From assembly GCA_964644845.1 (NCBI GenBank), contig CAZXXS010000071.1:1-57671 (forward strand): a stretch of DNA of 57,671 nt, given 5' to 3'. The position numbers were made by a program, and so were the translations under genes. Under the pieces are notes generated by a model. It was not told the origin of the DNA and did no database searches. It saw only the letters and a list, made by a program, of their open reading frames with translations. The stretch comes from Geothermovivens sp964644845 (GTDB lineage Bacteria; Zhuqueibacterota; Zhuqueibacteria; Oleimicrobiales; Geothermoviventaceae). Below, one piece after another: positions 9,612 to 18,938 of the stretch. Numbering within the stretch: position 1 is the first letter of the stretch; each line of letters begins with the position of its first letter.

Positions 9612-9661
9612 GCTTAATTTCAAAAGCAATCCGAAGAGAAAACAAAAACTAGGAGATCACC

Positions 9662-10723
9662 GTGCCGCTGTTGTTTGGGAAACGTTTTACGCGACGAGAG
9701 CTCGAGAGTCTTCTCGGTCACACCTCACAGCTTGCTGGTGTCAGACCGGTGGAACTGGCCGATGGGCCGGAACGCGGAGTACGGGCTTTCGAGTTCTGGA
9801 CAGGAGCGGGGCTGGAGTTCACCGTGTTGGCAGACCGAGCGCTGGACATCGGTGCGACCCGGTTTCGCGGCATTCCACTGGCCTGGCGTTCCCCTGTTGG
9901 CGATGCTCACCCAGCCTACTACGAGCCACAGGGGCTCGGCTGGTTGCGGACGTTCTTCGGCGGCTTGCTCATCACCTGTGGATTGGACAATGTGGGGACG
10001 CCGGGGCGTGACGGGCACGAAGAATTGGGGCTTCATGGCCGTTTTTCGCATCTACCGGCCAGAAATCTTTCCTGGGGCGCGGACTGGCAGAAGGACGAGT
10101 ACGCACTCTGGGTGGAAGGCGAAATCAGGCAGTGGCGCATGTTCGGCGAGAACCTTGTGCTCAGGAGACGAGTGGCCACGTGCCTCGGATCAACAGAAGT
10201 CTCGGTGCACGATTCGGTGACGAACGAAGGCAGCACACCGACTCCGCTGATGCTTCTTTACCACGTGAATCTTGGTTGGCCGCTACTGAGTCCGAGCTCG
10301 AGGATCGAAACACGGGTGAGATCCGTGCGTCCGCGGGACAGCCGAGCAGCCGAGGGATTGGCTACCTGGGGGCATTTCAGCGCACCAGTTCCTGGATTTC
10401 AGGAGCAAGTGTACTACCTGGATCTTGAACCGGACGGGAGCGGCTTTGTCGAAGTGGCTCTCGTCAATCCCGACCTCGACAACGGTCTGGCGTTCTGGGT
10501 ACGGTACAAGGTGGACCAACTCCCGCGGTTTGTCCTCTGGAAGATGCTTGCAAGTCGAGAGTACGTTGTTGGTTTCGAACCGGCGAACTGTTTAGTGGAA
10601 GGCCGGGCCGCGGAGAGGGCACGAGGCACGCTACGAGAGCTTGAACCCGGAGAAACGGCGGAGTTCGAACTCTCGCTCGGTGTGGCTACAGGGCCCTACA
10701 GGATGGCGACCGTGGATGACTAA
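9662..10723 (+). CDS. DUF4432 aldose 1-epimerase-like protein
   Basis: 353 residues from a GTG start with AGGAG 6 nt upstream. The whole protein resembles DUF4432, a galactose mutarotase-like beta-sandwich: VLADRALDIGATRFRGIPLA near residue 55, FFGGLLITCGLDNVG near 100, LGLHGRFSHLPA near 120 and LLYHVNLGWPLL near 200. Paired histidines (LHGRFSH, YHVN) sit where the mutarotase active site would be expected. It is followed 86 nt later by a ribokinase, so a role in presenting or isomerising a sugar for phosphorylation is likely. The exact sugar is unknown. Confidence 0.82.
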   Translation: MPLLFGKRFTRRELESLLGHTSQLAGVRPVELADGPERGVRAFEFWTGAGLEFTVLADRALDIGATRFRGIPLAWRSPVGDAHPAYYEPQGLGWLRTFFGGLLITCGLDNVGTPGRDGHEELGLHGRFSHLPARNLSWGADWQKDEYALWVEGEIRQWRMFGENLVLRRRVATCLGSTEVSVHDSVTNEGSTPTPLMLLYHVNLGWPLLSPSSRIETRVRSVRPRDSRAAEGLATWGHFSAPVPGFQEQVYYLDLEPDGSGFVEVALVNPDLDNGLAFWVRYKVDQLPRFVLWKMLASREYVVGFEPANCLVEGRAAERARGTLRELEPGETAEFELSLGVATGPYRMATVDD

Positions 10724-10808
10724 CTGGCGAGTTCCGGCGAACAGCTGGCTTCACTTGCCAGAAGCGAGGAGCTTCACTTCGGTGGGACCACAGGTGGAGG
10801 GTAAGGCT

Positions 10809-11744
10809 GTGACCGACGGAATCGACGTCCTCGTGGTTGGCAGCGCAAACGTGGACCTTGTGGTGAAGACATCGGCCTTTCCTGGACCCGGCGAAACGGT
10901 TGTCGGCAGTGACTTCAAGACCTACCCCGGAGGGAAAGGAGCGAATCAGGCTGTGGCGGTGGCGAGACTGGGTGGGCGCACGGCCTTGCTGGGCTGCGTC
11001 GGAAAGGACCCGCACGGCAAGTTGCTGCGGGAAACCCTCGACTTGGCTGGCGTCGACACGGAGGCTCTTCGCTCACGAGCGAGCGTTCCAACCGGGGTGG
11101 CGTTGATCACGGTGGACGCTTCAGGTGAGAACAGCATTGTGGTTGTTCCGGGGGCAAACGCGACGCTTGGGGCCGAAGACGTGCGTGAGTTTGAGCACCT
11201 GTTTCGAGCGGCCCGAGTCGTGCTCTTGCAACTCGAAACGTCCCTGGAAGCGGCCGCAAAAGCGCTGGAAATCGCTCACGGCTTTGGGAAACTTGCGATC
11301 CTGAATCCGGCTCCCGCCCAGCAGGTACCGGACTCATTCTTTGGAATGACCGATTTCTTGACGCCGAACCGCTCCGAACTTGAGGTGCTAACGGGAAGAA
11401 CTGTGCGCACCGAAGCTGACGCCGAGTTTGCGGCTCGGTTGCTGTTGGAGAAAGGGGCTGGCAACGTGGTCGTCACGCTTGGCGGGCGTGGCGCACTCTA
11501 CCTTGGACGGGGATCCAAACGTCCTGTGCAGGCGTTCCCCGTTCGATCCGTTGACACAACCGCGGCAGGTGATGCCTTCAACGCTGCGCTCGCACTTGGG
11601 TTGGCCCGTGGATTGCCATTGGCAGACGTTCTGCTCTTCGCAAACGCCGCAGGGGCACTGGCCACGACAACTGCGGGTGCGCAGCCTTCTCTCCCTGATT
11701 TGGGACGCGTCGAGAAACTGCTTGGCCACAAACTCGGACTGTAG
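10809..11744 (+). CDS. rbsK: Ribokinase (PfkB family)
   Basis: 311 residues from the GTG at 10809, which has GGTGGAGGG ending 7 nt upstream; the frame is open further upstream but has no ribosome site. PfkB signatures are intact: VVGSANVDLVVKTSAFPGPG at the N-terminus, GGKGANQAVAVARLG (signature 1) and DTTAAGDAFNAAL near the C-terminus with the catalytic Asp. TAAGD replaces the more common GAGD, which is seen in true ribokinases too. It phosphorylates ribose or a related pentose with ATP. It is in an operon with the DUF4432 gene. Ribokinase is the best guess, but other PfkB sugar kinases cannot be excluded. Confidence 0.85.
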   Translation: MTDGIDVLVVGSANVDLVVKTSAFPGPGETVVGSDFKTYPGGKGANQAVAVARLGGRTALLGCVGKDPHGKLLRETLDLAGVDTEALRSRASVPTGVALITVDASGENSIVVVPGANATLGAEDVREFEHLFRAARVVLLQLETSLEAAAKALEIAHGFGKLAILNPAPAQQVPDSFFGMTDFLTPNRSELEVLTGRTVRTEADAEFAARLLLEKGAGNVVVTLGGRGALYLGRGSKRPVQAFPVRSVDTTAAGDAFNAALALGLARGLPLADVLLFANAAGALATTTAGAQPSLPDLGRVEKLLGHKLGL

Positions 11745-11870
11745 ACGACGAGAAACCGCAGGCAGAGGCCTCGTGCAAGCCCAGTGACGAAGGAGGCGTA
11801 TTTTCGGGAAACTAACGGAACCATTCCTGTTTCGATGCCGGAGTTGGCCAGGGTTAGAGGTGATTTTCCC

Positions 11871-11981
11871 GTGAAAACGACGAAGTGGGACCTAATCGTA
11901 GTGCACGCGCTCCACAGCAGGGGCCAAAGCGCCGGCACGGCTCCTGCAACGCTCGTCAGGGCTCTTGTGGCACACCTGTGA
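11871..11981 (+). CDS. Possible 36-residue small ORF
   Basis: GTG at 11871 has AGAGGTGAT 6 nt upstream, a near-complete anti-SD match, and opens MKTTKWDLIVVHALHSRG, ending at 11981. I know no family for it. It lies in the 319-nt gap between rbsK and xthA. The same frame is open back to 11784. It may be chance; the ribosome site is the only strong point. The rest of the gap shows no other feature. Confidence 0.2.
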   Translation: MKTTKWDLIVVHALHSRGQSAGTAPATLVRALVAHL

Positions 11982-12063
11982 GCGCCAACGTCGTTTTTCT
12001 GCCCGAAAGCACCGGGCAAACTGCTTCCGTGAAATCGCTCAGGTCAAAAGCTGGGGAACAAAC

Positions 12064-12840
12064 GTGAAAATTGCTACCTTCAACGTGAACTCGGTTCGCG
12101 CGCGTGCCGAGATTCTTTCACGCTGGTTGGAACGCGTACACCTGGACGTCCTTTGTCTCCAGGAAACCAAAGTCACAGACGAGCTTTTCCCGCACGAGCT
12201 TTTTGAGGGATTGGGCTTCCGTTGCCAGGTGCACGGGCAGAAGGGTTACAACGGCGTGGCAACTTGCTTGCGCCACGCACCGACTCAGATTCGCCGAGGT
12301 CTGGGGGACGGCGACGAAGTGGAACGGCGTGTGTTGAGCGTGGAGCTGGGAGACCTCTGGATTGTCAACGTCTACGCCCCTCACGGGGAACTGCCCGGCA
12401 ATCCAAAGCACGAAGAGAAGCTTCGCTTTTTCAGTCGTTTTTGTCGCTTCCTGAAAAGGAATTTCAGCCCGGAACAGGCACTCGTGGTGGTTGGGGACAT
12501 GAACGTGGCCCGAACGGACAGGGACGTGTGGGACCCTTCGGCGCTGGAGGGCACGGTGGGAGTGCTGCCAGACGAACGGACCGCTTTCGAGCGAGTGCTG
12601 GGCTGGGGACTCGAGGATTGCTACCGGAAACTCCATCCAGACGGCAGGGATTTCACCTGGTGGGATTACCGTACCGCCGGCATCTGGCGCGACGAAGGCA
12701 TGCGGATCGATTACGTGCTCGGGACGACCCCTGTAGCCCTCCATTGCAGGTCCGTAGAAGTGGACCTGTGGCCGCGGCGTCGTAGAAACCCGAAACCCTC
12801 GGATCACGCACCCGTAGTTGCCGAGTTTGATTGGCCCTGA
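12064..12840 (+). CDS. xthA: Exodeoxyribonuclease III
   Basis: 258 residues from GTG at 12064, which gives the canonical start MKIATFNVNSVRAR. All EEP-family nuclease motifs are visible: CLQETKV with the metal-binding Glu near residue 34, NVYAPHG near 100, VGDMNVAR with Asp and Asn near 145, WWDYRT near 200, RIDYVLGT, and the final SDHAPVVAEF with the catalytic Asp-His pair. The enzyme cleaves DNA 5' of abasic sites and trims 3' ends in base excision repair. Length matches the bacterial family. The tamB start lies 10 nt after its stop. Confidence 0.93.
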   Translation: MKIATFNVNSVRARAEILSRWLERVHLDVLCLQETKVTDELFPHELFEGLGFRCQVHGQKGYNGVATCLRHAPTQIRRGLGDGDEVERRVLSVELGDLWIVNVYAPHGELPGNPKHEEKLRFFSRFCRFLKRNFSPEQALVVVGDMNVARTDRDVWDPSALEGTVGVLPDERTAFERVLGWGLEDCYRKLHPDGRDFTWWDYRTAGIWRDEGMRIDYVLGTTPVALHCRSVEVDLWPRRRRNPKPSDHAPVVAEFDWP

Positions 12841-12850
12841 GAGGCAAGGT

Positions 12851-15800
12851 GTGAAGAGACCAGCTCGCAAGAAACTGCGGACGTGGCTGTCCCGCTGGTT
12901 CCACCGGCTACTTCTGCTTGTAACCGTGGTTTTTCTGGTGGCGTACATGCTCGTGCTCAGCCCGCTGGGGCAACATTTGCTTGTTCAGGAGGCGAGCAAA
13001 GCTCTTCAGGGAATGTTAGAAGGGAAAGTCGAACTAAAAGGAGCCCGCACCGATTTCTGGAGCCGCGTCGACCTGTACGGCTTAAGCATTGTCGACACGG
13101 CGGGAGCCGGGGGAATGATTTCCATTGGGCACGCCCGGCTGAGCTATTTCCTACCCGCCCTCTTACAAAAGCGACTCGTCCTCCGCAGCATCAGCCTGGA
13201 CAAGGTAGTGGTCGACATTCAGCGGGCTAAGGATGGGCGCTTTCCGCTCCTGCGTACGCGGAAACGAGACTCGGTGGCTGTGTCCAAATCCGACACGAGC
13301 CAGAGAAAGCACGGCAGTGGCTTTCGGTTAGTTGTCAGGTCGTTGACCATCCGCGACGCCCGGCTGCGGTACCGCGACGAGCGGCTTTTGATCGACGCTG
13401 GCCTCGCCGACGTAGAAGGGCGGATTCGGTTCACAACCCTTGACTCCCTGGACATCCGTGTACGAAGCAGCTCAGGCTACGCGAACACGCCCTGGTGGAA
13501 CGGGCTTCTGGAACGGGTTACTGCTGAAGGCCGTCTTGGACGGCACGGTTTACTTCTGAGAAACGCTACACTGAGCGGCCCGACTGTGGAAATCACCGGA
13601 CGTGGGTACGTACCGTTCAAGGTCGAGGGGGCCTGGAACCTGTCGGCGCACGTGCAAAGCGCGCTCGGAAACATCGACGTGCTTCGGCGAGCTTTGCCGC
13701 ATCTGGGTGACGGCGGCGTTGCAGAAGCTGAGGCAAGCTGGACGGGTCCGCTCAGCCAGCCGGTTTTGAAGCTCAACCTGTTTGGGCAAGGATTGTCCTG
13801 GCGCGGCCTTCGGGTGGATTCACTCACGTTGGAAGCGCGCTACCTGTCTGACCAGGTTCTGAGGGGCCTGGTGAGGCTCAGCGGTCCTGTGTTTCAGGCT
13901 GAGGTACGTGAGAAAGTGACCATTCCGCTCTTGCTTCGGCACCCGCGAATTCGTGGGTATGAGGTGGAGTTGCAGATTGACTCGCTCAGCTACGACTGGT
14001 TGCGGTCGCGATTTGCGTTGCCGACACGAACCACAGGCGGCTCGGTAACGGCTCGCTGCTGGGCGCGCGGTGTCGGAGTGCAAGCCTGGCCGAAAGAACT
14101 GCGCGTGACAGCTAATCTGGAAGGTTGGAAAGGGCCCGATTCGAGTTCAGTGCCGGTGTTGGCGGACGTTTCCTTGCAAGACGGACACTGGCGCCTGCAA
14201 CTGTTCTGGGCTGCGAATGCCGTGCGCGGCGCGGGACGCCTTGTGCGACGCAAGAGTGTCGACGGCGAGATTGCCGCCGACCTTGGCGAGCCGGGAATCC
14301 CAGCGCTTTACTTCCTCGGTGAAACACTGGAGGGCCACCTGACCGGGCGGGTTCAGGTGGTTGGACCGATTCTGAATCCAGGTCTGTGGTTCGAAGTTTC
14401 AGGCAAGAAACTGCTCTGGCACGGTGTTGCGGTTGATTCCCTTTGGGCAAAAGGGGACTCGCGATCTGGACGGCTGCGGATTACGAAATCGGGCTGCCTG
14501 GCGGAAGTCGATCTCTCGTCTCTGGGCAGGAAGTTTGGTTTCGAGAATCTGACGGGACGGCTCAGCGGCTCCCTGCGTGCCCGAGGAACCATCCCGCAGC
14601 TGAAGGTGGAAGGGGATTTGGCCGGTCAACGCCTTGGTTTGCACCACTGGCGCTGTGACAGTCTCAGCGGACACTTGGCTTTTTCCGGGGACACGCTGCG
14701 CTGGACTCAGCTGTGGCTCCAAAAGGACACGTCCGGGGTGCGATCTCACGGTTTCCTTGTTTACCGGTCTGGCAAACTTGACCTGCAGGGTAATGTTCGA
14801 CTCGCGTTGCTGGATTCCTCGATTTCGCTGCCGGGGGGTGTTGCGGACGCAGAGCTTTCACTGGAAGCGGACTCGATTCAGTTCTTCCTGGGCGGAAAAG
14901 GGTTGGACCTTGCGGGACTGCAGGCCTGGGTACCGGCGAATCTCAAACTCTGCGGTCTGGCAGATCTGAACGCGCGACTCTGGGGTCACTTACGAAATCC
15001 GGCCTGCGCCGGCGAGGTGACCCTCCGTCGTGTCGGTTGGGACAAATGGCAGGTAGCCAGTGTTCGCGCTTCGGGAACGCTTGTGGACAGCCTTCTGCAG
15101 GCGCGCGGAGAGGTGCAGCTTAGCGACAGTGAGTCTGTTGCGGAATTCAACGTGGTTTGCCCGTTTTTGCCGCGCGCGGGTTGGTCGGTGGACACGTCGG
15201 CAAGCAGAGTGTTTCTCGCTCGTGTGTCCGCTGATTCGCTGAATCTCGAACAGCTCCGGCAGTTCCTGCCGGCCGGTCTGCAGCTTGGAGGACTTGGGCG
15301 GGTGCGCGGCATTTTGCGAAGGGCAGGCCCTCAGTGGGTTGTCTCCGGCCGGGCGGGGATGAACGGGGGCATGGTGACGTGGAAACCGGCAGGTCTCAGA
15401 CTTCGTCGGATTACGGCCGACGCGCAAATCGCGGGTCCGCTGCCGTTGCCAGACGCCAACCTACGCTTAACCGCCGGACACAGCAGCGTAGGCGAGAATG
15501 CTCTGGACAGCCTGCTCGTCGAAGTCACGCTGGACTCTGCTGGGAACGTGGGCCTCTCCCGGTTCACGAGCTGGGCTGACGGGGGAATCTTAACCTTGCA
15601 GGGTGTGGTTCCTGGCCTGGTTGCGGGAAAACGTTTCGCATTTCGCGGCAGAGCGGAAGTTAGCAACTTCCCAATCGCTTTTGCGAATGCCTACACTGGC
15701 CCGGTGCGGATTCTGAAAGGGGCGCTTTCGGGGCAGGCCCAGGTGACTCTCGGCGCGTCGGAGGACTTTCGGAGTGAGGGTGATCTTGAGGTGCTTGGCG

Positions 15801-16975
15801 GTCGCGTGCGGGTTGGCGAGATCGAGCCGGAGCTGACAAACCTGCGCTTGCACGTGGGACTCCGCGGGGATTCGCTACTGGTGAAAGACTTTGGTGGCAA
15901 CTGGGGCACAGGTGGATTCGCTGGAAAGGGCTTTTTGGTTCTGGGCGGGAGCGGGATTGCAGCTGCGGACCTGTCGGTCAGGGGTAAGGAATTGTCTGTG
16001 GCGCTGCCCGACGTTGCGGAGGTTCGTGTCAGTGAGTTGCAAGCGCGGTTGGCCGACAAACCCGGGGTGGACCGTTTGGGCCTCACGGGGAAAGTTGTCC
16101 TTGGAGAAAGCCGTTTTGTACGCGATTTGGGGTTAGGTGATCTGGTAAAAGCTCTTCGGGGTGCGTCGACGCGACCCCGGCAGCAAAATCCATTTCTCCA
16201 GAAGCTCGACCTCGATGTGGCGCTCGTTGTGCCACAGACGCTGGTCATTGATGTGAACCTTGGCAAGATGAGGCTGGAAGGGCACCTCGCGCTCAGTCAG
16301 AGTGCTCTGCGACCGGCGGTAACCGGGGAGTTCCGGGTGGTCGACGGTTACATTTTTTACCTGGACCGCAAGTTTGAGATCGAAGAAGCTACGTTCAGGC
16401 AGCTGGAGCCGTTCCGGATTAACCCGGAAATCAACTTTCGCGCTGTCGCTGAAGTTCGCCCCATCCAGGCTGCGGAGGGGCCGAGCCTGTACCGTGTCAC
16501 GCTTTCGCTGACGGGCGATCTCGAACACCCAAAGCTGGAGCTGCGGTCGGAACCGCCGCTTTCGCAAGCGGACATCATCAGCTTGCTGACCATTGGCCGT
16601 GTGCGCACCGGTGGGGCTGTTGCGGGTGAAGGCGAGATGGGCATCAGCGAAATCCTGGTGCAGCGGGCCAAGTCGATTACCAGTCAACAGGTCACGGGTC
16701 TGGCAGCCAGGCAGATGGAACGGCTGTTGAATCTCGAAAGCGTGACGATCGAAGGTAACCTTTTTCAGACTAACCAGGTGTGGGGACCACGCGTGACGAT
16801 CACCAAGCGGTTGGCTGAGAGACTAAATTTGACTTACCAGACGGTGGTCGGCCACACGAACGAACAACGCATTCGAATCTCCTACCGCATCAAACCCTAC
16901 CTGTACCTGGACGGTGAAACGGACGAGCTTGGTCGTGCCGGGATTGACCTGATCGCGCGGTTCCGTTTCAAATGA
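12851..16975 (+). CDS. tamB: TamB-like translocation and assembly module protein (DUF490)
   Basis: 1374 residues from the GTG at 12851. A basic N-terminus (KRPARKKLRTWLSRWFHR) is followed by one membrane helix (LLLLVTVVFLVAYMLVL), then more than 1200 residues of repetitive beta-rich, AsmA/TamB-type sequence, and a C-terminal DUF490 domain (about 1050-1374) ending in a beta-strand with Phe (LIARFRFK). TamB anchors in the inner membrane and spans the periplasm to TamA, helping barrel proteins or lipids reach the outer membrane. Its TGA overlaps the next ATG (ATGA), so it is translationally coupled to the tamA-like gene, strong support for the pairing. Confidence 0.88.
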   Translation: MKRPARKKLRTWLSRWFHRLLLLVTVVFLVAYMLVLSPLGQHLLVQEASKALQGMLEGKVELKGARTDFWSRVDLYGLSIVDTAGAGGMISIGHARLSYFLPALLQKRLVLRSISLDKVVVDIQRAKDGRFPLLRTRKRDSVAVSKSDTSQRKHGSGFRLVVRSLTIRDARLRYRDERLLIDAGLADVEGRIRFTTLDSLDIRVRSSSGYANTPWWNGLLERVTAEGRLGRHGLLLRNATLSGPTVEITGRGYVPFKVEGAWNLSAHVQSALGNIDVLRRALPHLGDGGVAEAEASWTGPLSQPVLKLNLFGQGLSWRGLRVDSLTLEARYLSDQVLRGLVRLSGPVFQAEVREKVTIPLLLRHPRIRGYEVELQIDSLSYDWLRSRFALPTRTTGGSVTARCWARGVGVQAWPKELRVTANLEGWKGPDSSSVPVLADVSLQDGHWRLQLFWAANAVRGAGRLVRRKSVDGEIAADLGEPGIPALYFLGETLEGHLTGRVQVVGPILNPGLWFEVSGKKLLWHGVAVDSLWAKGDSRSGRLRITKSGCLAEVDLSSLGRKFGFENLTGRLSGSLRARGTIPQLKVEGDLAGQRLGLHHWRCDSLSGHLAFSGDTLRWTQLWLQKDTSGVRSHGFLVYRSGKLDLQGNVRLALLDSSISLPGGVADAELSLEADSIQFFLGGKGLDLAGLQAWVPANLKLCGLADLNARLWGHLRNPACAGEVTLRRVGWDKWQVASVRASGTLVDSLLQARGEVQLSDSESVAEFNVVCPFLPRAGWSVDTSASRVFLARVSADSLNLEQLRQFLPAGLQLGGLGRVRGILRRAGPQWVVSGRAGMNGGMVTWKPAGLRLRRITADAQIAGPLPLPDANLRLTAGHSSVGENALDSLLVEVTLDSAGNVGLSRFTSWADGGILTLQGVVPGLVAGKRFAFRGRAEVSNFPIAFANAYTGPVRILKGALSGQAQVTLGASEDFRSEGDLEVLGGRVRVGEIEPELTNLRLHVGLRGDSLLVKDFGGNWGTGGFAGKGFLVLGGSGIAAADLSVRGKELSVALPDVAEVRVSELQARLADKPGVDRLGLTGKVVLGESRFVRDLGLGDLVKALRGASTRPRQQNPFLQKLDLDVALVVPQTLVIDVNLGKMRLEGHLALSQSALRPAVTGEFRVVDGYIFYLDRKFEIEEATFRQLEPFRINPEINFRAVAEVRPIQAAEGPSLYRVTLSLTGDLEHPKLELRSEPPLSQADIISLLTIGRVRTGGAVAGEGEMGISEILVQRAKSITSQQVTGLAARQMERLLNLESVTIEGNLFQTNQVWGPRVTITKRLAERLNLTYQTVVGHTNEQRIRISYRIKPYLYLDGETDELGRAGIDLIARFRFK

Positions 16976-18762
16976 GGAGACACCTTTCGACAACGTTGCT
17001 TGTCCTGTTGCTTGGGTTGCAGGGAGCAAGTCCGGTGCTGGCGGGCAATTCAGATCGCTGGCTCGTGGAAGACGTGCGTTTCCAGGGGAACAAAACGTTT
17101 TCACGGCGCACGCTTTTGAAACTGATGGTTACCCGGCCTTCCGGTTTCCTCGACAAAGTGCCGTTTTCGGAAAGAGCGTTGAAAGACGACGTGAAAGCGC
17201 TACGGGATTTCTACCGGAACGAGGGGTTCCTGGATGCGCAGGTCAAAGTGGCGAGTGTTGAGCGCGATTCGTCTCGTTTCCGGGTAAGCGTGGTCATTGC
17301 GATCGAGGAAGGACCACGCACGCGAGTTGCAGACGTGGCGTTTTTCGGGAACCGGGTGTTCTCGGACTCGGTGTTGCAAACCCTGGTGAAGACGCGTTCG
17401 GGGGAACCGCTCATTTCCAGCCGAATTGACAAGGACGTGCACCGTGTTCTGAATTACCTTGCCGACCGCGGGTACTTGGAGGCGGAAGTGTCCCCCGAGG
17501 TGCGAATCGATCGGGACAGGCATGTGGCTGTCGTTGAATTCACGATCAATGAAGGAAGCCAAATCCGAGTGCGCAACATTCGCATTGAGGGGTTGGAAAA
17601 GGTGCGGCCCCGAACGGTGTTGCGCGAACTCCGCTTCCGCAAAGGGGACGTGTTGAGGATGTCAGCCATCCGCGAATCGATTCAGCGACTTTACCGCACT
17701 GGGCTTTTCCGGTCGGTCGAAATTGTGCCACTCCTCAAAGAACCCCGTGACGGCGATCGCGACGTGGTGGTGAGGGTAAGTGAACTGGACTTCGGCCAGG
17801 TGGAATTTGGCATTGGTTTCGGAACCTTTGAGAAAGTGCGCACTTCGCTCGAGGTTTCTTACGGCAACCTTTTCGGGCTGGGGCAAAAAATCGGTCTCCG
17901 TGGCAGGGCCAGCTTTGTTCTGCAGCGCGGCGAGCTGGCTTACTCGACGCCGTGGACCTTTGGGGTGCCGGTGAAAACGGATTTGAACGGCTACTACGAG
18001 GTACACGACGAGCCGAGCTACAACGGGGTCTTTCACGGACTGCGGCTCGTTGTGGGTACGCAGGCCCACCAAAAGAAGGCCTTCAGAGTCTCTCTGCGCC
18101 GCGAAGACGTGAAGTGGTACAAATTGCTGGGTGAACCGCCGAAGGACTTTAGTGCCAAGAACACCCGAAGCATCACGGGTAGTTACGTGTTTGACGTTCG
18201 CAACGATCTTTTTAACCCAACGCGTGGCACGTACTTTCGAGTGGCGACGGAGATCGCCGGTCTGGGACACCCGGGTACAAACCAGTTTGTGAAAGCCACG
18301 GTGGACTGGCGAGGTTACCGACCGTGGCGTACGGGTGTGGTTCTGGCATCAGCGCTCCGTGTGGGGTGGGTGCAGCAGTACGGTCAAAGCACCGAAGTGC
18401 CGATCCAGGAACGATTCTTCGCCGGTGGAGCGCGTACTCTGCGCGGATTTGGAGAAAAGATGGTCGGGCCGCTCACCAGCGGCGGCATCCCGAAGGGAGG
18501 TACCCTGTCGCTGGTTGTCAACTTCTTCGAGCTTCGCTTCCCGATTTACCGGATCCTTTCCGCAGCCACGTTTTTCGAGGCTGGAAACGTGTGGGGCGAC
18601 TGGCACAGCGGCACGTTGCGACACCTGCGCTGGGTGCTTGGCGTAGGGCTTAGGGTGCACTCACCACTCGGTGTACTACGGCTGGATTTTGGTCTGAAGC
18701 TGGACCGTCGAGCTGGTGAAAGCATCGGTGCTGTGCTCGTGGACATGGGGCAGGCATTCTGA
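16972..18762 (+). CDS. tamA: TamA/BamA-family outer-membrane barrel protein with three POTRA domains
   Basis: 596 residues, with a signal peptide (LSTTLLVLLLGLQGASPVLA). Three POTRA domains can be picked out by their opening strands: VEDVRFQGNKTFSRRTL (about 25-100), VADVAFFGNRVFSDSVL (about 110-185) and VRNIRIEGLEKVRPRTVL (about 195-275). A 16-strand surface-antigen barrel follows, with the VRGF/YRF-like lid motif TLRGFGEK near residue 490. Three POTRAs fit TamA rather than five-POTRA BamA. It overlaps the stop of tamB by 4 nt. The order tamB-tamA is the reverse of the enterobacterial operon. A separate BamA is expected elsewhere. Confidence 0.85.
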   Translation: MRRHLSTTLLVLLLGLQGASPVLAGNSDRWLVEDVRFQGNKTFSRRTLLKLMVTRPSGFLDKVPFSERALKDDVKALRDFYRNEGFLDAQVKVASVERDSSRFRVSVVIAIEEGPRTRVADVAFFGNRVFSDSVLQTLVKTRSGEPLISSRIDKDVHRVLNYLADRGYLEAEVSPEVRIDRDRHVAVVEFTINEGSQIRVRNIRIEGLEKVRPRTVLRELRFRKGDVLRMSAIRESIQRLYRTGLFRSVEIVPLLKEPRDGDRDVVVRVSELDFGQVEFGIGFGTFEKVRTSLEVSYGNLFGLGQKIGLRGRASFVLQRGELAYSTPWTFGVPVKTDLNGYYEVHDEPSYNGVFHGLRLVVGTQAHQKKAFRVSLRREDVKWYKLLGEPPKDFSAKNTRSITGSYVFDVRNDLFNPTRGTYFRVATEIAGLGHPGTNQFVKATVDWRGYRPWRTGVVLASALRVGWVQQYGQSTEVPIQERFFAGGARTLRGFGEKMVGPLTSGGIPKGGTLSLVVNFFELRFPIYRILSAATFFEAGNVWGDWHSGTLRHLRWVLGVGLRVHSPLGVLRLDFGLKLDRRAGESIGAVLVDMGQAF

Positions 18763-18792
18763 AGTTTTACCGTCGTGCTACGCCGAAACTTC
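18761..18792 (+). terminator. Possible rho-independent terminator after tamA
   Basis: GAAGTTT (18761-18767) pairs with AAACTTC (18786-18792) around an 18-nt loop, followed by GTTTAG. It overlaps the tamA stop codon. The stem is AT-rich and the T tract poor, so the call is tentative. Confidence 0.35.
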
Positions 18793-18938
18793 GTTTAGCT
18801 GGCAACACAGGCCGCGGCCCGACGGCGGATTGAACGGGTTGACCGCCTTGTGACTGAAGGAAAGACGAAGCCCCGCTGTTCCTGCAGAGGGCTCGGGCGG
18901 AATTGCCGATTAAAAGGATCAAGGAAAGGGAGAGACCC

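Larger units (their letters stand above)
9312..9661 (+). other. Divergent regulatory intergenic region
   Basis: 350 nt between two diverging genes. It holds two GGTTGCAA elements (9432-9442 and 9581-9590), two tandem hairpins (GCCCCC-TTCA-GGGGGC near 9509-9524 and a perfect 10-bp stem at 9540-9562) and a promoter reading rightward (9583-9611). No ORF is supported here. Confidence 0.5.
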
